Assembly (NCBI GenBank): GCA_910587465.1 | Contig: CAJUMS010000042.1 | Span: forward strand, 1-23,539 | DNA from: an uncultured Oscillospiraceae bacterium | GTDB taxonomy: Bacteria; Bacillota; Clostridia; Oscillospirales; Ruminococcaceae | Reading direction: 5' to 3' | DNA length: 23,539 nucleotides | Shown here: positions 6,656-14,468 of the stretch, in pieces | How positions within the stretch are numbered: position 1 is the first letter of the stretch | Layout: the number at the start of each line of letters is the position of its first letter | The notes under the pieces: model-generated | Database searches by the model: none | What the model was told of the DNA's origin: nothing | What the model saw: only the letters and a program-made list of their open reading frames with translations | Program-made: the position numbers and the translations under genes

Positions 6656-7609
6656 ATGAAACTTATCAAACAGATAGCTTTGATATTGTTTGTCGCGGCA
6701 ATGTTCGCGGCGTTTGACATTGTCGTTTACAATATCTTTACCAAGCGCTACGTCAACGATACAAGCCCCGAAATGCAGGCAAAGTCCATTGAGCTTAGCA
6801 AATATCTGCCGTTCGACGAAAATTCGGGTATCGTCAAGATAGACAGTGCCGCAAAGCTGAGCGGCGACCTGCCCGTGATCGACGGCGCGGCGGCGCTTTA
6901 TCCTGTGTTCTCGGGCTTTGTGAACGCGGTCTATCCTTCGGACAGCGTATTGTTTGACGGAGAGAACTTTGCGCCCGACAGCGCCCTGCAATTTCATAAT
7001 ACGCGCGGCGCATACGCGGCCATAGTGGACGGCACGGCGGACATTGTCATCTGCGCAGCTCCCTCAAAGGAACAGCTCGAATACGCCGAACAGAACGGTG
7101 TGGAGCTGGAGCTTGTGCCGATAGGCAGGGAGGCGTTCGTGTTTATCGTCAATAAGAACAATCCCGTCGACGACCTTACCGTTGAGCAGGTCAAGGATAT
7201 CTATTCGGGCAATATCAAGAAGTGGTCGGAGGTCGGCGGTGAAAACCGTTACATTGATGCGCTCCAACGCAATGCGGGCAGCGGCAGTCAGACAGCGATG
7301 CTCTCGTTTATGGACGGAGTGCAAATGAAACGCAGTCTGACGGGGCTCTTCGGCAGCGCGATAGGCTTTTCGTTCCGCTACTACGTCGAAGGAATAGTCG
7401 AGAATTCCGACGTGAAAATGCTTTCGCTGAATGGTGTTTACCCAAGTCCCGAGAACATTGCCGATGAGAGCTATCCGCTCGTGAGCAGCTTCTATGCCGT
7501 ATACCGCAAGGACGATACAAATCCGAATATTCCCGTGCTTATCAACTGGATACTGTCGGACGAGGGGCAGAGGATAGTTGGCGAAAGCGGTTATGCGCCG
7601 TTAAAATAA
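6656..7609 (+). CDS. Membrane-anchored PstS-like substrate-binding protein
   Basis: A 317-residue protein with an N-terminal hydrophobic helix (about 5-27) followed by an extracytoplasmic periplasmic-binding-protein fold of the phosphate-binding PstS type. Family landmarks are VIDGAAALYPVFSGF near the N-terminus, GTADIVICAAPS, LTVEQVKDIYSGNIKKWSEV and the oxyanion-binding QRNAGSGSQT. There is no lipobox cysteine, so it looks held by an uncleaved helix rather than as a lipoprotein. No pstC, pstA, pstB or phoU is adjacent; instead it follows three tiny membrane-protein genes in the same unit. It may sense or bind phosphate or a related oxyanion. Start ATG 6656 lies 3 bases after the preceding stop, with GGGGG upstream as a weak ribosome binding site. 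Confidence 0.82.
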   Translation: MKLIKQIALILFVAAMFAAFDIVVYNIFTKRYVNDTSPEMQAKSIELSKYLPFDENSGIVKIDSAAKLSGDLPVIDGAAALYPVFSGFVNAVYPSDSVLFDGENFAPDSALQFHNTRGAYAAIVDGTADIVICAAPSKEQLEYAEQNGVELELVPIGREAFVFIVNKNNPVDDLTVEQVKDIYSGNIKKWSEVGGENRYIDALQRNAGSGSQTAMLSFMDGVQMKRSLTGLFGSAIGFSFRYYVEGIVENSDVKMLSLNGVYPSPENIADESYPLVSSFYAVYRKDDTNPNIPVLINWILSDEGQRIVGESGYAPLK

Positions 7610-7650
7610 CTAAAATTATTTGGGAATTGCAAAAAAATCCAATAAATTCC

Positions 7651-7679
7651 TTGCAAAATCTTTCCAAATGTGTTATAAT
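7651..7679 (+). promoter_or_regulatory. tyrA promoter
   Basis: TTGCAA at 7651-7656, 17-base spacer, TATAAT at 7674-7679 with a TGT extended -10. Just upstream an inverted repeat, GGAATT (7623-7628) with AATTCC (7645-7650), abuts the -35 box and could bind a regulator. AAAGGAA precedes the ATG. Confidence 0.82.
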
Positions 7680-7716
7680 AACAAGGGATTATATTATTGA
7701 GCGAAAGGAATTTTAA

Positions 7717-8571
7717 ATGAATATAGCGGTAATAGGTCTTGGGCTTATAGGCGGTTCTATCTGCAAGGCTCTCAAGGCGAACACTTTTCATCATATAATG
7801 GGTATCGACACCGATCCCGAAACGGTGCGCAAGGCTCTCGAACAGGGCGCTGTCGACGAGGAGATAACCGAGGACAGGCTCGGCGAGGCTAACCTTACGA
7901 TAGTAGCGCTTTATCCCGTGGCTATCGTTGACTTTATAAAAAAGAACGCCGACAAATTCCGCAAGGGTTCTATCGTAATGGATATATGCGGCGTCAAAGG
8001 CTATATAGTGCGAAATTGCACGCCTATACTCGACGAAAAGGGCGTTATTTTTATTGGAACGCACCCTATGGCGGGTACGGAGCATTCGGGTTTCGATTAC
8101 GCGACGGTGGACTTGTTCAAAAACGCGAGCTTTATAATCACGCCCTCCGAGAATACTCCGCAGATTGCCATTGATCTGGTGTCCACTCTGGGCGCCTGCA
8201 TGGGCTTCGGACAGGTCGTAATCGCCACTCCCGAGCAGCACGACAGCAACATAGCCTACACCTCGCAGCTCGCTCACGTTGTGTCAAGCGCATATGTAAA
8301 AAGCCCCTCGCTTTTCCGTGCAGACGGCTTTTCGGCAGGCAGCTTTCTCGACCTTACGCGCGTGGCGTACCTCAACGAGGAGATGTGGTCGAGCCTGTTT
8401 ATGTGCAACAAGGAGGCGCTGCTGTTCGAGATAAACAACGTTATCAACGCGTTGTCCGAATACCGTGACGCTATGGTCAACGACGATATCAATGTGCTCC
8501 GCGAACTGTTAAGGGTCGGCACGGAGAGAAAAGCAAAGAGTATGGAATTTTACGGACAAGAAAGGAAGTAA
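7717..8571 (+). CDS. tyrA: Prephenate dehydrogenase
   Basis: A 284-residue enzyme that oxidatively decarboxylates prephenate to 4-hydroxyphenylpyruvate in tyrosine synthesis. An N-terminal Rossmann fold is marked by GLGLIGGS (7-14) and an acidic residue after strand two (GIDTD), indicating NAD over NADP. The catalytic segment is GTHPMAGTEHSGF with His116. The C-terminal half is the helical dimerisation domain (SQLAHVVSSAY, FSAGSFLDLTRVA, MWSSLF). There is no chorismate mutase and no ACT domain, so this is the monofunctional short form. It heads an operon with its own strong promoter; the next gene starts one base after its stop. Confidence 0.95.
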   Translation: MNIAVIGLGLIGGSICKALKANTFHHIMGIDTDPETVRKALEQGAVDEEITEDRLGEANLTIVALYPVAIVDFIKKNADKFRKGSIVMDICGVKGYIVRNCTPILDEKGVIFIGTHPMAGTEHSGFDYATVDLFKNASFIITPSENTPQIAIDLVSTLGACMGFGQVVIATPEQHDSNIAYTSQLAHVVSSAYVKSPSLFRADGFSAGSFLDLTRVAYLNEEMWSSLFMCNKEALLFEINNVINALSEYRDAMVNDDINVLRELLRVGTERKAKSMEFYGQERK

Positions 8572-8572
8572 T

Positions 8573-9130
8573 ATGTCGGACAGGGAAAATCGGCATATTG
8601 GATATACGGTATCGCTGTGCGGAATTATGAGCGGTCTGGCGCTTGCACTGATGTTTATTCTGGGAATGATACCGTCTTTTGAGTATATCACCCCCGCGGT
8701 CGCGGGCATACTGATATGGGTGATACGCGAAAGGCTTGGCGTGAAATACGGGCTTGTGAGCTATATCGCGGTGGGGCTGCTTTGTTTGCTCATCACGCCG
8801 AATTACGAGGTCGCGATGATGTATATTTTCCTGCTCGGATATTACCCGATAGTCAGGGAATATCTGCAGAAGATACGTCTGAAACTGCTTCGCTGGATAG
8901 CCAAGCTTGCGCTGTTTTCCGTTATGGGGGTGGGCGCGTATATGATACTGATATACCTTTTTGGAATGACGTATCTTATGGACGAGACCAATGAGTTCGG
9001 ACAGTACGGTTCGCTGATAATTTACGGTATGGGGGCATTCGCGTTCATTATGTACGATATATTTCTCGGAATGTATGCGCCGTTCTATGAAAAGATTTTA
9101 AAGCCGAAAATCATGAGAAGAATGAAATAA
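8573..9130 (+). CDS. ECF S-component-like integral membrane protein
   Basis: A 185-residue, very hydrophobic protein with about six membrane segments. The opening (Arg/His-rich start, SLCGIMSGLALALMFILGMI), the segment AVAGILIWVIRERLGVKYGL and the ITPNYEVAMMYIFLLGYYPI stretch resemble clostridial membrane proteins related to energy-coupling-factor substrate-binding (S) components. If so it would bind a vitamin or other micronutrient and use a shared ECF ATPase module, which is not here. ATG 8573 follows AAAGGAAG within the end of tyrA. The substrate is not identifiable. Confidence 0.6.
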   Translation: MSDRENRHIGYTVSLCGIMSGLALALMFILGMIPSFEYITPAVAGILIWVIRERLGVKYGLVSYIAVGLLCLLITPNYEVAMMYIFLLGYYPIVREYLQKIRLKLLRWIAKLALFSVMGVGAYMILIYLFGMTYLMDETNEFGQYGSLIIYGMGAFAFIMYDIFLGMYAPFYEKILKPKIMRRMK

Positions 9131-9163
9131 AACAGATAATTGTTATAGAACAGGAGATTGCTT

Positions 9164-10960
9164 ATGTCTGAAAGAATACCTCAGCGCGCGGATGTGTCCG
9201 CAGAGAACAAATGGGCTATTGAGGATATTTACACCACGGACGAGGCGTGGGAGCAGGATTACAAAAAGGCGGCTGGGTTTGCGGAAAAAATCGGGTCTTA
9301 TAAGGGAGAACTGAGTACCTCCGCGGATAAGCTGCTTGAATATTTAAGGCTTGACGACGAACTGACGATCGTGTTTGACAGTCTAATAAATTACGCGCAG
9401 AGAAAGAGCGACGAGGACACGCGCGTCGCGAAGTATCAGGATATGACCAACCGCTTGGAGATGCTGTACGTACAGATCGCGGGCGCGGCGGCATTCGTTA
9501 CTCCCGAGATACTTTCGATAGACGATGTCGGGTTTGAGGGATTTTTCAAGACTTGCCCCGCTCTGGAGCTGTACCGCCGTTCGTTGGAGCGTATACGCAG
9601 ACAGCGTGAGCATATCCTCTCCGAGGCGGAGGAAAAGATAATGGCGCTCACGGGCGAGATGCAGGGCACTCCCGACACGATTTTTTCAATGTTCAACGAT
9701 GCCGATCTGAAATTCCCCGACGCGGTGGACATCAAGGGGAACGCTCATCAGGTCACTCACGAGAGCTATGTTCCGCTTATGCAGAGTCCCGACAGGGAGC
9801 TGCGCAAATCTGCGTTCAAGTCGATGTACGAGACCTACGGGAGCTTTAAGAATACCTCGGCGGCAATGCTCTCCGCACAGGTAAAGACGCTCGTTTTCCG
9901 CGCTAGGGCGAGAAAGTATCCAAACACACTTGATGCCGCGCTTGACGGTACCGAGGTCGACACCGCGGTTTACCGCCGCCTTATCGAAGCAGTCCACGAG
10001 AATATGGAGCTTATGCACCGATATGTAAAGATACGCAAAAAGGCGCTCGGTGTTGACGAGCTTCATGCATATGATCTGTACACACCGATAGTTGGCGGGG
10101 TAGAGGACAACGTTTCGTTCGAACAGGCAAAAAAAGAGGTTTACGAGTCTCTTGCGCCTATGGGCGAAGAATACCGCGCGATATTCAAAGAGGGTATCGA
10201 AAAGCACTGGATAGATGTTTGCGAGAACGAGGGCAAGCGCAGCGGTGCGTATTCTGCGGGCGCTAAAGTACACCCGTTCGTGCTGCTGAACTATAAGAAC
10301 ACGTTGAATTGGGAATTCACGCTGGCTCATGAAATGGGTCACGCGATACATTCCTATCTGTCCAATAAGCACCAGCCGACGGCATATGCCGATTATGTGA
10401 TATTCGTTGCGGAGGTCGCGTCAACCTGCAATGAGAGTCTGTTAATGCAGTATCTGCTCAAGAACACGACCGATAAAAAGCGCAGGGCATTCCTTATCAA
10501 TTACTTTCTTGAGCAGTTTCGGACGACGCTTTACAGACAGACGATGTTCGCTGAGTTTGAGCTTATGATAAACGAAAAGGTTGAAAACGGCGAGAGTCTT
10601 ACCGCCGAGAGCCTTTGCGAAATGTATCACAGGCTGAATGTCGATTACTACGGCGAGGGTCTGATAGTCGACAGCGAGCTGGATATGGAATGGTCGAGAA
10701 TTCCTCATTTCTACTACAACTACTACGTCTATCAATACGCGACCGGTTTTTCGGCGGCTATCGCGCTGTCCCAGCGCATACTGAATGAAGGAGAAAGCGC
10801 GGTCAAGGACTATATCGGTTTTCTGAGCGGCGGCTGCTCCGCCGACCCGATCACGCTGCTTAAGGACGCGGGTGTGGATATGACGTCAAAGAAGGCTGTT
10901 GAGGACGCTTTAAAGCTGTTTTCGTCGCTGCTTGATGAAATGGAAGAGCTGCTTGCGTGA
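9164..10960 (+). CDS. pepF: Oligoendopeptidase F
   Basis: A 598-residue cytoplasmic zinc metallopeptidase of family M3B that hydrolyses peptides of moderate length. The catalytic motif HEMGH (residues 389-393) lies in EFTLAHEMGHAIHSYLSN, with the third ligand Glu in FVAEVASTCNE (Glu417). The N-terminal helical region and the C-terminal substrate-channel motif HFYYNYYVYQYATGFSAA are family-typical, as is the length. ATG 9164 is chosen over the in-frame TTG 9158 because AGGAG at 9152-9156 sits 7 bases before it. It follows the S-component-like gene by 33 bases without terminator and is followed 21 bases later by the kinase-like gene. Confidence 0.95.
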   Translation: MSERIPQRADVSAENKWAIEDIYTTDEAWEQDYKKAAGFAEKIGSYKGELSTSADKLLEYLRLDDELTIVFDSLINYAQRKSDEDTRVAKYQDMTNRLEMLYVQIAGAAAFVTPEILSIDDVGFEGFFKTCPALELYRRSLERIRRQREHILSEAEEKIMALTGEMQGTPDTIFSMFNDADLKFPDAVDIKGNAHQVTHESYVPLMQSPDRELRKSAFKSMYETYGSFKNTSAAMLSAQVKTLVFRARARKYPNTLDAALDGTEVDTAVYRRLIEAVHENMELMHRYVKIRKKALGVDELHAYDLYTPIVGGVEDNVSFEQAKKEVYESLAPMGEEYRAIFKEGIEKHWIDVCENEGKRSGAYSAGAKVHPFVLLNYKNTLNWEFTLAHEMGHAIHSYLSNKHQPTAYADYVIFVAEVASTCNESLLMQYLLKNTTDKKRRAFLINYFLEQFRTTLYRQTMFAEFELMINEKVENGESLTAESLCEMYHRLNVDYYGEGLIVDSELDMEWSRIPHFYYNYYVYQYATGFSAAIALSQRILNEGESAVKDYIGFLSGGCSADPITLLKDAGVDMTSKKAVEDALKLFSSLLDEMEELLA

Positions 10961-10981
10961 CAATTTTGAGGAGGATGTGCT

Positions 10982-12043
10982 TTGGATGGCGGACAGAGAG
11001 AAATATTCAAGTGCCTTTTAGAGCGTTTAGATAATCCCGCTGCTGTTTTGGATAGCTCTCTGAACTGTATTTTCAGCAACTGCCCCGATATGCTGCCTGC
11101 CCATATTTCACTTGAAAAATTCATACAGGACGAGATACTATTTCCGCTAACCGGAGTCGTGCGGACGATGCTCGTAATGGACGGTATAACGTACTGCGCG
11201 AGGATGTGTCCGCTTGATGATGAGTTGGCGGTGTGCGAGTTGTTTAATTCGAGCGCGGTAATATGTCTGGCGGAGAATACGGATATCCGCGAACTGATAA
11301 CGCCACTGTTCAACGCGGTGGAACACAACACCTCTAGGCTGTGGAAAACGCTTTTCGCGATGAGAGACTGTATTGCGAACAATGAGGACGTTTCGGGGTT
11401 CGAGATGAAGTTTTACGACCGCATCTCCGAGTTAAGCTCCGTTGTCAAAAACGTATTTGAGTATTCTTTAATGTTCGCACATTGCTCGCCAACGATAATT
11501 GACGCGGTATCGCTGACGAACGGCATTGTTAACAGGTGTAATACGATACTCGCGAAGTGCGGGAGATGTATACGGTTCGTCTGTGAGTGTGACAGACTGT
11601 TTATCACTGCTGATATGCGCCACACGATAACCGCGCTCGCGAATTCTCTTCAGAACGCGCTGCTGTTTTCGCCGCGCGACTGTGTACCTGTGCTTTCACT
11701 TGTACGGATCACCGAGGATGAGGAGAGCTTTGTTTATTTACAGCTCGTCAACGACAGCGTTCTTTTTGTTGATAAAGGTTTCGGCAATAACGATATTGAT
11801 TTCAAGTATCAGCGTGTAGGCTTTGGCATCCTGATAATAAAGCGCTTTGCGGAGGAAACGGGCGGCAGCTTTTTTCTTGATGCGTCGAGAAGGACCGTAA
11901 AGCTCGGGATAAAGCTGCCCGAGGCGGACGCTTCGGCTGTGAGAGGGCTGCGCGTCGAGGAGTGCGGTTATACGTATTACGATACGGGTATTCCCGATAT
12001 CGTTGATGTTAAGATGCATGAGGTAGTGAACTTTTTCACATGA
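10982..12043 (+). CDS. Soluble cysteine-rich histidine-kinase-like ATPase
   Basis: A 353-residue protein without membrane segments. Residues about 15-90 look like a PAS-type sensor domain (LDNPAAVLDSSLNCIFSN). A helical region (about 105-170) holds His115, but in no canonical H-box. Residues 205-315 form a GHKL-type ATPase domain, with an N-box-like ALANSLQNALLFSP and a G-box VGFGILIIKRFAEETGGSF; the usual DxGxG is not clear. It carries 16 cysteines, including a cluster C193-x2-C196-x4-C201-x-C203 just before the ATPase domain, suggesting metal or redox sensing. TTG 10982 is the best start: AGGAGG at 10969-10974 is 7 bases upstream and the nearby ATGs are out of frame. It ends the tyrA-pepF operon, 225 bases before a response regulator. 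Confidence 0.65.
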   Translation: MDGGQREIFKCLLERLDNPAAVLDSSLNCIFSNCPDMLPAHISLEKFIQDEILFPLTGVVRTMLVMDGITYCARMCPLDDELAVCELFNSSAVICLAENTDIRELITPLFNAVEHNTSRLWKTLFAMRDCIANNEDVSGFEMKFYDRISELSSVVKNVFEYSLMFAHCSPTIIDAVSLTNGIVNRCNTILAKCGRCIRFVCECDRLFITADMRHTITALANSLQNALLFSPRDCVPVLSLVRITEDEESFVYLQLVNDSVLFVDKGFGNNDIDFKYQRVGFGILIIKRFAEETGGSFFLDASRRTVKLGIKLPEADASAVRGLRVEECGYTYYDTGIPDIVDVKMHEVVNFFT

Positions 12044-12116
12044 TGTAAAGGTCAGATTTACATAACATTCAGCGCCTTTTCACTGTTTCGTCATATTTGT
12101 ATATTATAATTAAAGT

Positions 12117-12208
12117 GTCGAAGATGATTCGGCATGCAATGTTCATAATTTCCTCACTGTGGTAGGCGTTCTTCTCATATTCCCGTATGAAAAGAACGCC
12201 TGTTTTTT
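12117..12208 (+). ncRNA. Possible small RNA or attenuated leader
   Basis: A TATAAT box at 12105-12110 (its -35 box is poor) would start a transcript near 12117. That transcript would open with a 6-bp hairpin (GTCGAA at 12117-12122 with TTCGGC at 12128-12133) and end about 92 bases later at the strong terminator at 12164-12208. It could be a small RNA, or a terminated leader controlling the response-regulator operon. It could equally be just the 3' end of the preceding operon. No known RNA family is recognised. Confidence 0.3.
12164..12208 (+). terminator. Strong rho-independent terminator
   Basis: AGGCGTTCTT (12164-12173) pairs with AAGAACGCCT (12192-12201). After one C/A mismatch the stem continues with five more pairs around a TTCCCG loop. 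Six T follow at 12203-12208. It separates the tyrA-pepF-kinase-like operon from the two-component genes. Confidence 0.9.
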
Positions 12209-12217
12209 AATCATTTG

Positions 12218-12249
12218 TGGGATAATTCACCGCTCATGAGCGGGATAAT
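12218..12249 (+). promoter_or_regulatory. Palindrome and repeated GGGATAAT before the response regulator
   Basis: A perfect 14-bp palindrome, CCGCTCATGAGCGG (12230-12243), is flanked by two direct copies of GGGATAAT (12219-12226 and 12242-12249). The first copy forms an extended -10-like TGGGATAAT, which would place the transcript start inside the palindrome. This could be an operator, perhaps autoregulatory, or a 5' hairpin. No good -35 box is visible. Confidence 0.45.
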
Positions 12250-12268
12250 ATAAATTGGAGGGAAGATT

Positions 12269-12946
12269 GTGTATAAAATTCTTGTTGTTGACGATGAAGA
12301 TAATATCCGTGAGGTACTTAAGGAGTATGCCGAGTTTGAGGGTCACGAAGTAGATGAGGCGTGTGACGGTATGCAGGCTATCGAGATGGTTAAGAACACC
12401 GATTACGATATCATTATAATGGACGTTATGATGCCGCGTCTTGACGGCTATTCCGCATGCAAAGAGATACGCAAGGCAAAGCAGACGCCCGTTCTTATGC
12501 TTTCGGCGAGGGGCGAGGAGTACGACAAGCTGTTCGGATTTGAGCTTGGCATTGACGATTATGTGGTAAAACCGTTTTCTCCTAAGGAGGTTATGGCGAG
12601 GGTAAACGCTATCGTAAAGCGCAACACCGCCGCGTCCGCCGCCGCAAATCTGTCCGAGGTGGAGAAGTTCGAGGGGCTGGAGATAAACTTCACCTCTCGC
12701 GACGTTTTTATTGACGGTGAAAAGGCGAATCTTACGCCGAAGGAGTACGACCTGCTGTTTTATCTGGTGCGCAACAAAAACATCGCCTTGACGAGAAACA
12801 AGCTCCTTGAGGAGGTATGGGGCTACGATTTCTTTGGCGACGACCGCACTATTGATACGCATATAAAAATGCTGCGCAACAATCTGGGACCGTACCGTAA
12901 GTATATTGTAACACTGCGCGGATTGGGATATAAATTCGAGGCGTAA
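12269..12946 (+). CDS. OmpR-family response regulator
   Basis: A 225-residue two-component regulator. The receiver domain (1-115) has the acidic pair Asp9/Asp10, phosphoacceptor Asp52 in IIMDVMMPRLDG, Ser79 and Lys101 (KPFSP). The C-terminal winged-helix domain (about 130-225) ends with the typical DRTIDTHIKMLRNNLG and VTLRGLGYKFE. It binds DNA as a dimer when phosphorylated. GTG 12269 is the start, with GGAGGG at 12257-12262. The cognate kinase follows 3 bases after the stop. The signal is unknown; the palindrome upstream is a candidate self-binding site. Confidence 0.96.
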   Translation: MYKILVVDDEDNIREVLKEYAEFEGHEVDEACDGMQAIEMVKNTDYDIIIMDVMMPRLDGYSACKEIRKAKQTPVLMLSARGEEYDKLFGFELGIDDYVVKPFSPKEVMARVNAIVKRNTAASAAANLSEVEKFEGLEINFTSRDVFIDGEKANLTPKEYDLLFYLVRNKNIALTRNKLLEEVWGYDFFGDDRTIDTHIKMLRNNLGPYRKYIVTLRGLGYKFEA

Positions 12947-12949
12947 GGA

Positions 12950-14431
12950 ATGAACTTTTTTCGCAGTATAAAAATACGCGTCTGGGCGCTTTTCGAGATA
13001 GTTGTTATTACGATGTTGACGTTCACTTACATCTTCCTTATCGCGATGTTTCCGAATTTCTACGAGTGGATGAAAACCTATGAGATAAGCGAAGCGCTGG
13101 TAGAGATACGGAGCAACTGGTATAACGACGGTATCGCGGAGATAATCAATAACCAAGCCGCCGAAAAGAAGATGTATATTGAGATATACTTCCCGCAGAA
13201 CGGAGCCTCGTTTAGCGTGGACAGAATCAACGCGGGTTTGCCGCTCGGTTCGCTTACGAAAAATCTGGGTTACGAGGTTGCGAAGTCGGAAAAGGGTATC
13301 GTCTACAAGCGCCTGCGCGACGAGCGCCTTGACAACACCGCGCTTATGATGGGCAGCTATATTGGAAAAGATCAGCATAACCCTGAAGCGTATATCTTTA
13401 TTTGCAACTTTATTCAGCCTATCGGTACTACGGTCGCCATTTTCGTGCGGCAGTTCTTTTTCGTTGGTATTATAATGATGATACTGACTATTTTTATGTC
13501 GGCGCTGTTTTCGTATAAGATTTCCGATCCGATTATTCGTATAAACAAATCGGCTAAAGAACTCCCGCAGGGGAAATTCAACGCGGATATCGAAAAGTAC
13601 GACTATGCGGAGATAAAACAGCTTGCGAGAACGCTCACGTCCGCATCCAAGGAGATCGCGAAATCCGACGACCTGCGCCGCGAGCTTATGGCGAACATCT
13701 CCCATGACCTGCGTACGCCGCTTACGATGATCAAGGCATATGCAGAAATGATACGAGATCTGTCGGGCGACAACCCCGAAAAGCGTGAACGTCACCTTAA
13801 GGTTATCATTGACGAGACAGACAGACTGTCGTCGCTTGTAACGGACATTCTCGATCTGTCAAAGCTTCAGGCTGGCGTTACCGAAATGCATCTGGAAACG
13901 TTCAACTTTACCTCAAGGCTCTCGGGAGTGATCTCGCGTTTTGATATAATGAATGAGAGCGACGGCATAATCATTGATTTACAGGCGGAGAACGATATTA
14001 TGATCACCGCCGATATCACCAAGCTTGAGCAAGTGATATACAATTTGATAAATAACGCTGTTACCTACACGGGTGATGACAACACTGTCATAGTGCGTCT
14101 TGTCCGCAAGGATGGCGGGATAGTCCGTTTTGAGGTGGAGGATCATGGAGACGGAATTTCCGCGGAAAATCTGCCGTATATCTGGGACAGATACTACAAG
14201 GTCAGCGAGCGCAACAAAACGCATAAGCGCGCCAAGATGGGCAGCGGGATAGGGCTGTCTATCGTAAAAAGCGTACTCGAGCAGCATAGCTTTGCGTATG
14301 GCGCGGACAGCAGCGAAGGAAAGGGAAGTACGTTCTGGTTTGAGGCTCCCGAGTACTCCGAAAAGCCGCCCGAGCAGGCAAAGCCCGCTCATTCAAAGCG
14401 TTTCACTACCGATAAAAGCAAAAAACAATAA
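12950..14431 (+). CDS. Membrane sensor histidine kinase
   Basis: A 493-residue sensor kinase. It has TM1 at about 12-34, an extracellular sensor loop of about 130 residues, TM2 at about 162-188, a HAMP linker, HisKA with phosphoacceptor His252 in ANISHDLRTPLTMIKAYAEM, and HATPase_c with N-box LEQVIYNLINNAVTY, G1 DHGDGIS and G2 MGSGIGLSIVKSV. All catalytic elements are intact. A basic, Pro/Lys-rich tail follows the ATPase domain (from about residue 468). The gene is 3 bases after the response regulator, so they form a pair. The extracellular loop has no recognised ligand motif. Transcription ends at the hairpin just after the stop. Confidence 0.95.
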   Translation: MNFFRSIKIRVWALFEIVVITMLTFTYIFLIAMFPNFYEWMKTYEISEALVEIRSNWYNDGIAEIINNQAAEKKMYIEIYFPQNGASFSVDRINAGLPLGSLTKNLGYEVAKSEKGIVYKRLRDERLDNTALMMGSYIGKDQHNPEAYIFICNFIQPIGTTVAIFVRQFFFVGIIMMILTIFMSALFSYKISDPIIRINKSAKELPQGKFNADIEKYDYAEIKQLARTLTSASKEIAKSDDLRRELMANISHDLRTPLTMIKAYAEMIRDLSGDNPEKRERHLKVIIDETDRLSSLVTDILDLSKLQAGVTEMHLETFNFTSRLSGVISRFDIMNESDGIIIDLQAENDIMITADITKLEQVIYNLINNAVTYTGDDNTVIVRLVRKDGGIVRFEVEDHGDGISAENLPYIWDRYYKVSERNKTHKRAKMGSGIGLSIVKSVLEQHSFAYGADSSEGKGSTFWFEAPEYSEKPPEQAKPAHSKRFTTDKSKKQ

Positions 14432-14434
14432 AAT

Positions 14435-14467
14435 AACAGGCAAGGGCAGTATGCCTTGCCTGTTTTT
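14435..14467. terminator. Bidirectional terminator between kinase and def
   Basis: AACAGGCAAGG (14435-14445) pairs with CCTTGCCTGTT (14454-14464), followed by T on the plus strand. Read on the minus strand the same stem is followed by a T-rich stretch (the A-rich bases at 14418-14436). It therefore serves both the convergent kinase and deformylase transcripts. Confidence 0.88.
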
Positions 14468-14468
14468 G

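Noticed and set aside
6293..6997. A 234-codon minus-strand open frame opposite the small membrane proteins
   Set aside because: It is rich in His, Arg and Tyr as expected from antisense reading, has no family resemblance and opposes several coupled plus-strand genes with ribosome binding sites.
9158..9163. TTG start for PepF
   Set aside because: It lies only two bases after the AGGAG ribosome binding site; ATG 9164 has correct spacing.
12044..12268. Known riboswitch, 6S RNA or SRP RNA in the intergenic region
   Set aside because: No conserved core of these families could be found by eye; only the hairpin and terminator are supported.
12227..13795. A 522-codon minus-strand open frame opposite the two-component genes
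   Set aside because: It lies fully antisense to the response regulator and kinase, which have clear domains. Its composition is the mirror of their codon use, and it has no recognisable motif.
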